Source: Algoriphagus marincola DSM 16067 (GTDB lineage Bacteria > Bacteroidota > Bacteroidia > Cytophagales > Cyclobacteriaceae). From it: a DNA stretch of 64,000 nt. Position numbers and translations under genes: made by a program. Where the stretch lies: contig NZ_AUBU01000010.1 of assembly GCF_000429405.1 (NCBI RefSeq), positions 62,001 through 126,000 on the forward strand, given 5' to 3'. The notes under the pieces are model-generated. The model saw only the letters and a list, made by a program, of their open reading frames with translations. It made no database searches and was not told the DNA's origin. Of the stretch, positions 8,806 through 16,415 are shown in pieces; within the stretch, counting starts at the first letter, position 1, and every line of letters begins with the position of its first letter.

Positions 8806-9471
8806 ATGCCACTTCTCAAGCTCGAAGACACCTACCTTCACAAGGGTAAAAGAAAAGCTCTCGTTCGGGAGATCAAGCAAAAGGGAATCTCTGACGAACG
8901 AGTCCTAGAAGCGATCAATACCCTACCCAGACATTTTTTCTTTGACTCAGCGCTAGTTTCTCATGCTTATGAAGACAAAGCTTTCCCGATTGGAGAGGGT
9001 CAGACCATTTCCCAGCCTTATACGGTTGCCTTTCAAACTCAGCTCTTAGACGTAAAGCCCGGTCAAAAAATACTAGAAATCGGAACAGGCTCAGGCTATC
9101 AGGCAAGTATTCTTCACTTGATGGGAGCAGAAGTTTATACCATCGAATATCAAAAGAAGCTTTTCGAGGGGACCAAAAAATTCCTTAATAGGCTTGGGAT
9201 CACTGATATGAAGCTTTTCTACGGGGATGGATCTCAGGGCTTGGCAAGTCACGCTCCATTTGACCGGATTTTGGTAACTGCCGGAGCTCCTGTCGTTCCT
9301 GATGCACTAATCGATCAATTGGTGCCGGGAGGAATTTTAGTAATCCCTGTAGGTGACCGAAGCCGTCAAAAAATGCTCAAAATCACCAAACAAAAAGGAG
9401 GCAAATATACTTCTGAAGAATATGACTATTTCGCTTTTGTCCCTCTTTTGGGAAAAGACGGCTGGCGGTAA
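8806..9471 (+). CDS. pcm: Protein-L-isoaspartate O-methyltransferase
   Basis: Repairs isoaspartyl residues in aged proteins by SAM-dependent methylation. 221 residues. Family-specific features: MVEAI-type helix here as RVLEAINTLPRHFF, then GEGQTISQPYTVA (substrate loop), SAM motif I EIGTGSGYQ (91-99), YTIEYQ and the post-motif FDRILVTAGAPVVP, PGGILVIPVG. Length and order match the bacterial enzyme. Single gene with no partner visible. Confidence 0.93.
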   Translation: MPLLKLEDTYLHKGKRKALVREIKQKGISDERVLEAINTLPRHFFFDSALVSHAYEDKAFPIGEGQTISQPYTVAFQTQLLDVKPGQKILEIGTGSGYQASILHLMGAEVYTIEYQKKLFEGTKKFLNRLGITDMKLFYGDGSQGLASHAPFDRILVTAGAPVVPDALIDQLVPGGILVIPVGDRSRQKMLKITKQKGGKYTSEEYDYFAFVPLLGKDGWR

Positions 9472-9538
9472 TTTCAATTGAATCAGAATAAAATTTTGTT
9501 TCAAAATAAATGCAAGCCATTATTTAGAATATAATTTT

Positions 9539-9546
9539 TATTTTTG
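9539..9546 (+). promoter_or_regulatory. Putative -7 box (TATTTTTG) for the thioesterase gene
   Basis: TAnnTTTG match 17 bp before the ATG at 9564. No properly spaced -33 TTTG is evident. Confidence 0.35.
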
Positions 9547-9563
9547 TCTCAAATCATTGAAAT

Positions 9564-10091
9564 ATGGCTAAGAAAAAATTCGCTAAAGATTCGGCAACTA
9601 TCATGACAGAGATGGTATTGCCCAACGATACCAATACCTTGAATAACCTGATGGGAGGAAGACTCATGCACTGGATGGATGTGGTGGCCGCCATTGCTGC
9701 ACAGAAGCACTCCAATCGAATCGTAGTCACAGCCTCTGCAGATAGCATTTCCTTCAAACAGCCAATTGCTTTGGGAAATGTGGTGACCCTGGCAGCTCAA
9801 GTCACTCGGGCTTTCAACTCTTCCATGGAGGTACACATTGAAGTCACGGCTGAGGATATTCCTGCTAACAAAAAGACGGTCACTCACCGGGCATTTTTCA
9901 CCTTTGTAGCAGTAGATCAAAATGGCAAACCGATAGAAGTCCCTGAGGTGGTGCCAGAAACAAAAGAAGAAATTGAGCTTTACGAAGGAGCACTGAGACG
10001 ACGACAGCTACGCTTAGTCTTAGCCAAACGAATGAAACCAGAGGATGCGGTGGAGCTTAAATCCATTTTCAATTTGGACATTCCGCAATAA
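9564..10091 (+). CDS. Acyl-CoA thioesterase (hotdog fold)
   Basis: A 175-residue acyl-CoA thioesterase of the YciA/ACOT7 hotdog group, hydrolysing acyl-CoA to fatty acid and CoA in the cytoplasm. The characteristic NLMGGRLMHWMD (start of the hotdog helix, with catalytic Asp in HWMD), the strand SADSISFKQPI and the VHIEVTAED strand are present. After the hotdog core comes a C-terminal helical tail (EIELYEGALRRRQLRL) rich in basic residues. A strong terminator separates it from the operon that follows. Confidence 0.87.
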   Translation: MAKKKFAKDSATIMTEMVLPNDTNTLNNLMGGRLMHWMDVVAAIAAQKHSNRIVVTASADSISFKQPIALGNVVTLAAQVTRAFNSSMEVHIEVTAEDIPANKKTVTHRAFFTFVAVDQNGKPIEVPEVVPETKEEIELYEGALRRRQLRLVLAKRMKPEDAVELKSIFNLDIPQ

Positions 10092-10099
10092 TTCGATCA

Positions 10100-10127
10100 G
10101 GAGACTAACAAAGTCTCCTTTTTTTTT
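10100..10127 (+). terminator. Intrinsic terminator after the thioesterase gene
   Basis: Stem GGAGACT (10100-10106)/AGTCTCC (10112-10118), 5-nt loop, followed by nine T. Confidence 0.85.
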
Positions 10128-10160
10128 GGGAGGTGACCAATTTTTAAGCAATTTTCAAGC

Positions 10161-10736
10161 ATGGAAAGTGACACACTACATAGTCTGAAATTACTCCTGA
10201 ACGAAGATTTATACTTGGTTCCAGAAGAGATTGATCAAATTTTATCCCCCGAAAAAACAGAGCTAGGAAAAGAGGTTAAGAAAGAAACAACTCCTAGCTA
10301 CGATCAAGCTCCGCCTGTGGATGATTCCAGTGTCGCGGATGAGGTAAAAGAACCTGTTGCTCCAATCGTTAGAGGGCAATTTGCCAAAGGGATTTTGATC
10401 CTTCATGAGGAAGACGAGCTTGCAGATGAAGTGATGGATATGCTGTCGAAGATGGTTTCGGCCGTAAATCATTCCATGAGTGATGTGGGGCTTTTGAGCA
10501 GTGAAGAATTGAAGGGTAAAAGTCTGGAGGATTTTCAGGCAATCAATGCTCACAAGGTCATTAAGTTTGGAAAGATCTCACACCCTATCAACGCCCTGCC
10601 GATTCCTTCCTATCAAATCAAAACCGAGGAGGAAACCGAATACCTATTTGCTGATTCTCTCACACAAATTAGCATGGATAGAGCACTGAAAAAGAAGCTC
10701 TGGGAAAACCTTCAAACCCTATTTAATATCAGCTAA
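10161..10736 (+). CDS. Uncharacterised protein resembling DNA polymerase III psi subunit (HolD)
   Basis: 191 residues, cytoplasmic. Three parts are visible: an N-terminal helix SLKLLLNEDLYLV (8-20), an acidic proline-containing linker (about 28-70) likely to be disordered, and a compact alpha/beta domain (72-191). The order of elements recalls E. coli HolD as I remember it: an N-terminal LxxLGIxxWxLR-type peptide, a strand GILILHEEDE followed by a helix VMDMLSKMVSAV, a short strand HKVIKFG, then a C-terminal LTQISMDRALKKKLWENL similar to the HolD end (L-T-x-L...R-A-A-L-W-Q-Q-I). This is a recollected resemblance, not an alignment score. First gene of a four-gene operon; its stop codon is directly followed by the next ATG. 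Confidence 0.6.
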   Translation: MESDTLHSLKLLLNEDLYLVPEEIDQILSPEKTELGKEVKKETTPSYDQAPPVDDSSVADEVKEPVAPIVRGQFAKGILILHEEDELADEVMDMLSKMVSAVNHSMSDVGLLSSEELKGKSLEDFQAINAHKVIKFGKISHPINALPIPSYQIKTEEETEYLFADSLTQISMDRALKKKLWENLQTLFNIS

Positions 10737-11048
10737 ATGAATACCGAACAAGTAAAATGGGCCAAGCGCTTCAAATGGATAAGCTTAATCGAAGGAATAT
10801 CTTTTTTGGTACTCCTCTTCATAGCTATGCCGCTCAAATATATCTATGAACTCCCAATGGCAGTCACCGTAGTTGGTTGGATTCACGGGGTATTATTTGT
10901 CATTTATATCTATGTGGTTTTTCCTACGGCTTCCAAACTGAAATGGAATTTTAGCCGGACATTCTTTGCATTGATTGCTTCAGTTCTTCCTTTTGGACCC
11001 TTTATTTTTGATCGAAATCTGCGAAAAAGTCAAAAAGTAGAATTGTAG
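10737..11048 (+). CDS. DUF3817 integral membrane protein
   Basis: 103 residues with three hydrophobic helices (about 14-32, 41-62, 73-91). The N-terminal FKWISLIEGISFLVLLF, the central VGWIHGVLFVIYIY and the C-terminal PFGPFIFDR match DUF3817, a small membrane family of unknown function common in Actinobacteria and Bacteroidota. The ATG begins on the base after the previous stop codon, so translation is almost certainly coupled. Confidence 0.82.
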   Translation: MNTEQVKWAKRFKWISLIEGISFLVLLFIAMPLKYIYELPMAVTVVGWIHGVLFVIYIYVVFPTASKLKWNFSRTFFALIASVLPFGPFIFDRNLRKSQKVEL

Positions 11049-11053
11049 TATCG

Positions 11054-12076
11054 ATGGCATTGATCAGCAAAAAGAAGCAAGTCTATCCCATCAGTAAAGG
11101 GCTGAGAGATTACCTGATCAATCATGGAAGGGAAGTGGATATCCCCATCCACTATGATGAGCTGCTACGATATAAAGATTCAATAGCGCTGTATGACTCC
11201 AAAGAGCAGGATACGCTATGGGAGACTGTTTTTTATGAGCAGACTGACCGCGAAGAGATTCATTATAATGTCAAACGAATCTATGCAATCCTAAAAGCCG
11301 GAGGTGACATGTCGGTCATGGAGCACCTTTACATCGATCGAATTGATCTCTGCATTTATGGGAATACTCAGCCCTTCCGAATTCGAATCGTAAACCGGAT
11401 CAATGATAATTTTGACTATTTCTACATCAAAAATGCAGACGCCTCAAGGGTTTACGGGCTAGAGCTGGAACATTTACTTTCTCCCAACAGAATTAGCTAC
11501 CTCGTACATCGAAACACCCTGATTGAGGAGCATATCGCAGGAATTCCTGGAGATAAATTTATGCGATTGCATATGCAGGATTCCCACCTGAATCCCATTC
11601 GATTGGCGAAAGAGTTTGTAAAATTCAATGAGCGCTGTTTTGTAAGATTGTTAGGAGACATGCATTCTTCAAATTTTGTAATCGATGTGACTCCAGACTT
11701 TGAAGAAACCAATTATCGGATCCGGGCTATTGACTTTGATCAGCAATCCTATGAGGGTAAAAAGTCTATCTACCTACCCCAATATTTCAAGGAAAATAAT
11801 GTCCTGATCCAATTGGGCATGAAATACATCACTCCGGAATCTATGCGCCAATATCAGCGGGAAGAACGAGCCCTGATCGCTACCCGAGTCAAATCATCTA
11901 AGCAAGAAATTGAATCAATCCTTCAGGCGATGGAAAATGATCAGATTTCACCCTTAGAAAATATCGATAGCCTGAGGAGGGAACTGGCAAGGCATTACAA
12001 AAACCAAAAGTTTATGAGTTGCCAAAATATGGGACAAATCCTTCGGGTAAGTTTACAACAGGTCCTTAATTATTAA
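11054..12076 (+). CDS. Uncharacterised protein with protein-kinase-like (APH-type) catalytic motifs
   Basis: 340 residues, cytoplasmic, no name known to me. The residues expected of a protein-kinase-like fold occur in order: Lys126 in YIKNAD (beta3 lysine), Glu137/Glu139 in LELEHLL (helix C), the catalytic loop LLGDMHSSNF with Asp202 and Asn207 at the D-x4-N spacing of aminoglycoside/choline kinases, and the metal-binding Asp227 in IDFD. A helical tail with QYQREERALI and KSSKQEIESILQAM follows. The N-terminal 110 residues have no recognised domain. It lies 5 bp after DUF3817 and 1 bp before the cation transporter. The substrate could be a small molecule or a protein. Confidence 0.6.
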   Translation: MALISKKKQVYPISKGLRDYLINHGREVDIPIHYDELLRYKDSIALYDSKEQDTLWETVFYEQTDREEIHYNVKRIYAILKAGGDMSVMEHLYIDRIDLCIYGNTQPFRIRIVNRINDNFDYFYIKNADASRVYGLELEHLLSPNRISYLVHRNTLIEEHIAGIPGDKFMRLHMQDSHLNPIRLAKEFVKFNERCFVRLLGDMHSSNFVIDVTPDFEETNYRIRAIDFDQQSYEGKKSIYLPQYFKENNVLIQLGMKYITPESMRQYQREERALIATRVKSSKQEIESILQAMENDQISPLENIDSLRRELARHYKNQKFMSCQNMGQILRVSLQQVLNY

Positions 12077-12077
12077 A

Positions 12078-12869
12078 ATGAACAAGTCTACTTTTTCAAT
12101 TTCTCAAATGGATTGTCCATCCGAAGAAACCATGATTCGGATGAAACTTCAAAACCTCGAAGGAATTGCCGGGCTTTCATTTGACTTGGAGAAAAGGGTT
12201 TTGGATGTCTCGCATGAAGGAGATGTGAAGGAAATCTCGGCTGCACTCGAGGAGTTAAACCTTGGAAGCAAATTTATTCAAACGACCGAGATTGAGAAAT
12301 TTAAAAAGTCTGAGGACGGAGTTCAGAAAAAGCTTCTGTGGACAGTTCTGATCATAAATTTTTCATTCTTCCTGATTGAAATGATTTTCGGATGGCTAGC
12401 GGGATCCATGGGATTGGTGGCCGATAGCCTGGATATGCTTGCCGATTCCTTGGTTTATGCGCTTAGCCTCATTGCCGTAGGAAGCAGCATCACGAGACAA
12501 AAACAAGTAGCAGGAATAGCAGGTGTTTTTCAGCTTTTATTGGCAGCCGGTGGATTTTATGAAGTGGTCAGAAGATTTCTGAATGTGAATGAAAGACCTG
12601 ATTACCAGTGGATGATCCTTATTTCCATTCTGGCATTGATTGCAAATGCTTGGTGTCTTTACCTTTTGCAAAAATCAAAAAGTCAGCAAGCCCATATGAA
12701 GGCAAGTATGATTTTCACCTCCAATGATATTCTGATCAATGCAGGTGTAATCGTTGCCGGCTTGATGGTTCTTTGGCTAGATTCCTCCCTCCCAGATTTG
12801 ATCATCGGGGCATTCGTATTCGTTTTGGTGAGTTTGGGAGCTTGGAGGATTTTGAAATTGGCAAAATAA
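12078..12869 (+). CDS. Cation diffusion facilitator-type transporter with N-terminal HMA-like domain
   Basis: 263 residues. Residues 1-70 look like a ferredoxin-like heavy-metal-associated domain whose metal loop is MDCPSEE with a single Cys instead of CxxC. From about 88 there are six hydrophobic helices of the CDF type. TM2 holds DMLAD (D-x3-D, as in YiiP), but in TM5 the usual His of HxxxD is missing (FTSNDILINAG: Asp present, Asn beside it). There is no C-terminal cytoplasmic domain. It is probably a metal (or proton-coupled) exporter whose specificity cannot be read. Last gene of the 10161-12869 operon; only 2 bp separate it from the convergent maf gene. Confidence 0.75.
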   Translation: MNKSTFSISQMDCPSEETMIRMKLQNLEGIAGLSFDLEKRVLDVSHEGDVKEISAALEELNLGSKFIQTTEIEKFKKSEDGVQKKLLWTVLIINFSFFLIEMIFGWLAGSMGLVADSLDMLADSLVYALSLIAVGSSITRQKQVAGIAGVFQLLLAAGGFYEVVRRFLNVNERPDYQWMILISILALIANAWCLYLLQKSKSQQAHMKASMIFTSNDILINAGVIVAGLMVLWLDSSLPDLIIGAFVFVLVSLGAWRILKLAK

Positions 12870-12871
12870 AA

Positions 12872-13459
12872 TCACCACTTTTTCAATTGCTCATAAACCA
12901 AGTGGAGAGGAAAACCCATGACATTAAAATAAGAACCTTCAATCCGGGAAACACCAATGAAACCAATCCATTCCTGAATACCGTAAGCACCGGCTTTGTC
13001 AAATGGCTTGTATTCCTTGATGTAATGCCAAATCTCCTCTTCCTCCAAAAATCGAAAAGTGACCAAGGTCTCATCTTCTAAGGTGATTCTTTTCAGACGA
13101 TCCTTGATGGTGACGGCAGTCATCACGGTATGAGTGGCTCCTGATAGGCTTTTGATCATATCAAAGGCCTCCTGATCGGATTGGGGCTTACCTAAAACAT
13201 GCCCATTTTCAATCACCACAGTATCAGAAGTAATCAAAATCTCGTTTTCCAGAAGTTCATCGGGAAAGGATTCTGATTTCAATTTAGAAAGGTAAGCAGC
13301 TACGTACTCAGCCGGAATATCTGAAGGAATGGATTCGTCCACCGGACTGGATTTGATCTCAAACTCAATCTCCAGGCCTCGAAGCAATTCCTGCCGACGA
13401 GGTGAATTGGAGGCTAAAATGATTTTCTTATCCTTCAGATTTTCTAAAAAACGCATCAT
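12872..13459 (-). CDS. maf: Maf family nucleoside triphosphate pyrophosphatase
   Basis: A house-cleaning nucleotide pyrophosphatase that hydrolyses dTTP/UTP or modified nucleotides. Motifs: ILASNSPRRQELL near the N-terminus, SSPVDES, the catalytic-Asp motif ITSDTVV, LGKPQSDQEAFDMI and SGATHTVMTAV, and KAGAYGIQ at the end. Several in-frame ATGs (13471, 13459, 13456) are possible; 13459 places about 20 residues before the ASNSPRR strand. The start overlaps the 3' end of the DUF1015 gene by about 30 bp, so the gene is translated from the same message. Confidence 0.88.
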   Translation of the reverse strand: MMRFLENLKDKKIILASNSPRRQELLRGLEIEFEIKSSPVDESIPSDIPAEYVAAYLSKLKSESFPDELLENEILITSDTVVIENGHVLGKPQSDQEAFDMIKSLSGATHTVMTAVTIKDRLKRITLEDETLVTFRFLEEEEIWHYIKEYKPFDKAGAYGIQEWIGFIGVSRIEGSYFNVMGFPLHLVYEQLKKW

Positions 13460-14738
13460 AGTTGAATTCAAATTCGCTTTGCTCGATACTGGCGAAAAGC
13501 AGCCCGCTCAAAGCCTTGGGATAAAAGTACGTAGATTTTTGCGGCATCAAATGCCCTGATTGACAAACTTCCATGACAGTTCGCATTGAAAGTTCTCGGG
13601 TGATCAAAGCAAAGCTAGCTTGACCCGATCTGACCTGCCTAAGACAGCGAGCGAAATTCCGCTCATAGGAAATCTGTGATGAATTCCGCTGTTCTTCTCG
13701 ATTGATTCCCAAGATTTGATTGAAAACCACCTCATGTAAAACAGCAAGGTCCAGCTTTCGAATCACTTCCGGTAAATCATGATTGATAGTCTGGTACTTC
13801 TCTGGAATTAATTCGAGTACATATCCCTCCTCTCCTAGTAGCAGACCAAAAGAAAATGGTTTGTGCAGGGCATAATTCCCGATTTCTTCAGCATCCCCAA
13901 ATTTCTTGACTTCGAACCAAGCTGATAATTTTTCTAAAAAGGAATCTTGCCTATCGGTCAATCCATAAAATAGCCTGTGGGTTGGCAGGATTTTCAGATC
14001 ATCTGATGCCGCATTTGTCAAATACATCAGGTGGTAATCATGAGCTTTCCATTTGCGGTCTAGAAATTCATCTTTCATTTCCTTCCTCAAAGCTATACTC
14101 CCTTCTATCCGATGATGACCATCTGCCAAGACAACCTGCTTTTGCGCAAGCAAATCCAAAAACTCGGATATCACTTTCCGATCATGAATCACTGCCAAAA
14201 CTTCCCTAACTCCCTGATAATCTTCTAATTCATAAAGAGGGCTCTGAATAGCTTCATCCATCCATTGCTCTAGTTTGAATTCCGGATCATCGTATAATCC
14301 ATGGGTTGGAGATGCTTGAATTTTAGCCTTTTTAAGAAGATCTACTCGATCATTTACAGCAGAAACGATGGTGTTTTCATGCCGTAAGATTTGCTTTTCT
14401 TCCCAGTCATAAGCTTTGATTTGTGCTATAAAACCCTTTCGACAGCGCTCTGTGGTCTCCCCGGGAAGTCGGAAGTATTGATAGTAAACATAGATTCCGG
14501 GCAGATAATCCTGACGGAGGATTCCCTCTGATTTCCACTTCTGAAGTGTTTCAAAGGCCTCCTTTCCAGGATCAGCGCCTTTTGGGACAGAAAGATGAAT
14601 ACTGTTTAAGGGATTTTCATACAAAAGCTCCCGTTGCTTGGAAGAAACAACATCGAAAAGTGGCGCGGTAAGTTCTTCTATTTTGGAATTGAAAGTGTCA
14701 GCATATCGCCATGCTCGAAGAGGAAGGATTTCAGCCAT
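13428..14738 (-). CDS. DUF1015 family protein
   Basis: 436 residues spanning the whole DUF1015 family (MAEILPLRAWRYA at the start, FDVVSSKQRELLYENP, NSIHLSVPKG, THGLYDD, and the strongly conserved LADGHHRIEG). Conserved His-rich ADGHHR suggests a catalytic or metal site, but no activity is assigned to the family as far as I know. Its start overlaps accC by 8 bp and its end overlaps maf, so accC-DUF1015-maf forms one tightly packed operon. Confidence 0.87.
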   Translation of the reverse strand: MAEILPLRAWRYADTFNSKIEELTAPLFDVVSSKQRELLYENPLNSIHLSVPKGADPGKEAFETLQKWKSEGILRQDYLPGIYVYYQYFRLPGETTERCRKGFIAQIKAYDWEEKQILRHENTIVSAVNDRVDLLKKAKIQASPTHGLYDDPEFKLEQWMDEAIQSPLYELEDYQGVREVLAVIHDRKVISEFLDLLAQKQVVLADGHHRIEGSIALRKEMKDEFLDRKWKAHDYHLMYLTNAASDDLKILPTHRLFYGLTDRQDSFLEKLSAWFEVKKFGDAEEIGNYALHKPFSFGLLLGEEGYVLELIPEKYQTINHDLPEVIRKLDLAVLHEVVFNQILGINREEQRNSSQISYERNFARCLRQVRSGQASFALITRELSMRTVMEVCQSGHLMPQKSTYFYPKALSGLLFASIEQSEFEFNYDAFFRKSEG

Positions 14739-16239
14739 CTATTTTCAATCTTTTTCTCCATGCCGAGTTCTGATTACTTTTCGCACTTTCGCCTGACACT
14801 TGAGTTGCCTGTTTTTCTTTTTCAAAAAACTCTACGGCCAAAGCCGCAATAAGTGACTCCTCTTCTTCTGAAAGTGAATCATCCAGTACATCCGGAGTAA
14901 AATATTTCTCTACAAACTTGGTATCAAAATCTCCACTCACAAAAGCCTCATGCTGCAAAGCAAAGCGGCAAAATGATAAAGTAGTCTGAATTCCTGTGAT
15001 TTGATAATCATCGATAGCCCGGATCATTCTTGAAATCGCTGCTTCCCGATTTTCAGCGTGTGTAATCAGCTTTGAAATCATCGGATCATAATAAATCGGT
15101 ATTTGCATCCCTTCCTCGAAACCATCATCTACCCGGATTCCCGGCCCTTGTGGTCTTTGGTAAGTTTGAAGCTTCCCAATATCCGGAAGGAAATTATTTT
15201 TTGGATCTTCAGCATATACACGGACCTCTACCGAATGTCCATTGATTGTCAAATCCTCTTGAGCAAACTGTAATTCCCTGCCTTCTGCAATCCAAATCTG
15301 TTCTTTGACCAGGTCTTTCCCAGTGATCATCTCGGTGACAGGATGCTCTACTTGCAAGCGGGTATTCATTTCTAGGAAGTAGAAATTCAGATCTCCGTCA
15401 ACGATAAATTCCACTGTCCCAGCTCCAAAATAATTACAGGCTTTGGCCACACCAACGGCCGCTTCTCCCATTGCTTTCCTCATTTCAGGGCTCACTACAG
15501 CTGAAGGAGCTTCTTCAATTACCTTTTGATGTCTTCGCTGAATCGAACACTCCCGCTCAAAGAGATAAACGACATTTCCATGCTGATCTCCCAAGACCTG
15601 TATCTCAATATGACGTGGGGAAGTGATAAACTTTTCAATAAAAACTGCACCATCCCCAAAAGCAGATTGCGCCTCGCTGACAGCGCGTTGCATTTGCTCC
15701 TCAAAATCTGCTTCCGATTCCACTATTCGCATTCCCTTTCCCCCACCTCCGGCAGAAGCTTTGATCAGGATAGGATAGCCAATTTCTGCAGCTCGCTCTT
15801 TCGCAGCAGGAATATCAGAAATGGCTTCCTCTGTACCAGGCACCAAAGGAATATCGTAAGTGGATACTGCCTGTTTCGCGGCCAGTTTACTTCCCATTAC
15901 TTCAATAGACTCCGGAGAAGGTCCGACGAAAAGCAATCCCGCATCGGTAACTTTCTTTGCAAAAACTGCATTTTCAGACAAGAAACCGTAGCCTGGATGA
16001 ATTGCATCTACCTTAAGATCTATACAAACTTCTATGATTTTGTCACCCAACAAATAAGATTCCGATGAAGGTGGTGGCCCCAAGCAAACTGCCTCATCTG
16101 CGTATTTGACATGAGGGGAAAGCCGATCAGCTTCACTGTAAACGGCAACTGTTTTTATCCCAAGCTCTTTTGCAGAGCGCATGATACGAAGGGCAATTTC
16201 ACCTCGATTGGCAACAAGGAGCTTTTGAATTTTTCTCAT
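14731..16239 (-). CDS. accC: Biotin carboxylase subunit of acyl-CoA carboxylase
   Basis: ATP-dependent carboxylation of biotin on a carrier protein. 502 residues: N-terminal domain with KLLVANRGEIALRI, HPGYGFLSEN; ATP-grasp with KASAGGGGKGMRI; catalytic part with HIEIQVLGD, ERECSIQRRHQKVIEE and FLEMNTRLQVEHPVTE; C-terminal barrel with VEVRVYAEDP and DPMISKLI. It is about 50 residues longer than a classical AccC; the acidic tail DDSLSEEEESLIAALAV resembles the start of the extra region in biotin carboxylase alpha chains of propionyl/acyl-CoA carboxylases, but no biotin-attachment MKM motif follows. No accB or carboxyltransferase is adjacent. It could serve fatty-acid synthesis or a separate acyl-CoA carboxylase. 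Confidence 0.9.
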   Translation of the reverse strand: MRKIQKLLVANRGEIALRIMRSAKELGIKTVAVYSEADRLSPHVKYADEAVCLGPPPSSESYLLGDKIIEVCIDLKVDAIHPGYGFLSENAVFAKKVTDAGLLFVGPSPESIEVMGSKLAAKQAVSTYDIPLVPGTEEAISDIPAAKERAAEIGYPILIKASAGGGGKGMRIVESEADFEEQMQRAVSEAQSAFGDGAVFIEKFITSPRHIEIQVLGDQHGNVVYLFERECSIQRRHQKVIEEAPSAVVSPEMRKAMGEAAVGVAKACNYFGAGTVEFIVDGDLNFYFLEMNTRLQVEHPVTEMITGKDLVKEQIWIAEGRELQFAQEDLTINGHSVEVRVYAEDPKNNFLPDIGKLQTYQRPQGPGIRVDDGFEEGMQIPIYYDPMISKLITHAENREAAISRMIRAIDDYQITGIQTTLSFCRFALQHEAFVSGDFDTKFVEKYFTPDVLDDSLSEEEESLIAALAVEFFEKEKQATQVSGESAKSNQNSAWRKRLKIDG

Positions 16240-16286
16240 GTTCTAAAGTTGGGTTTGGGTCTATCGAATCTAAAAAGCGAAGAAAA

Positions 16287-16294
16287 CAAATATA
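16287..16294 (-). promoter_or_regulatory. Putative -7 box (TATATTTG) for the accC operon
   Basis: On the minus strand TATATTTG fits TAnnTTTG and lies 48 bp before the accC ATG. It is back to back with the palmitoyltransferase promoter in the same intergenic space. Confidence 0.4.
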
Positions 16295-16334
16295 TTTGAC
16301 TTAAAATAAAGATTAGGCCAAGCCATTTTGCTTT

Positions 16335-16366
16335 TTTGCTTGGTAGGCATATAAGTTGTATTTTTG
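16335..16366 (+). promoter_or_regulatory. Bacteroidota-type promoter of the serine palmitoyltransferase-like gene
   Basis: TTTG at 16335-16338, a 20-bp spacer, then TATTTTTG at 16359-16366. This is an exact fit to the Bacteroidota housekeeping promoter pattern (TTTG-N19-21-TAnnTTTG). A short inverted repeat CCAAGC (16318-16323)/GCTTGG (16338-16343) brackets the -33 box and could be an operator. The position shows that translation must begin downstream of about 16373. Confidence 0.65.
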
Positions 16367-16415
16367 GCGAATTTTAAAACCGAAAAATTATTGCTTAATC
16401 ATAAATAATATCACC

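Noticed and set aside
9549..9920. 123-codon minus-strand frame over the thioesterase gene
   Set aside because: Antisense to a conserved hotdog domain; no support.
15526..16068. 180-codon open frame on the + strand inside accC
   Set aside because: Antisense shadow: accC is strongly conserved in this region, and the + frame shows no domain, no signal peptide and no plausible start context.
16356..16415. Longer N-terminus for the serine palmitoyltransferase-like gene (TTG 16356)
   Set aside because: Overlaps the promoter -7 box (16359-16366), so it cannot be translated.
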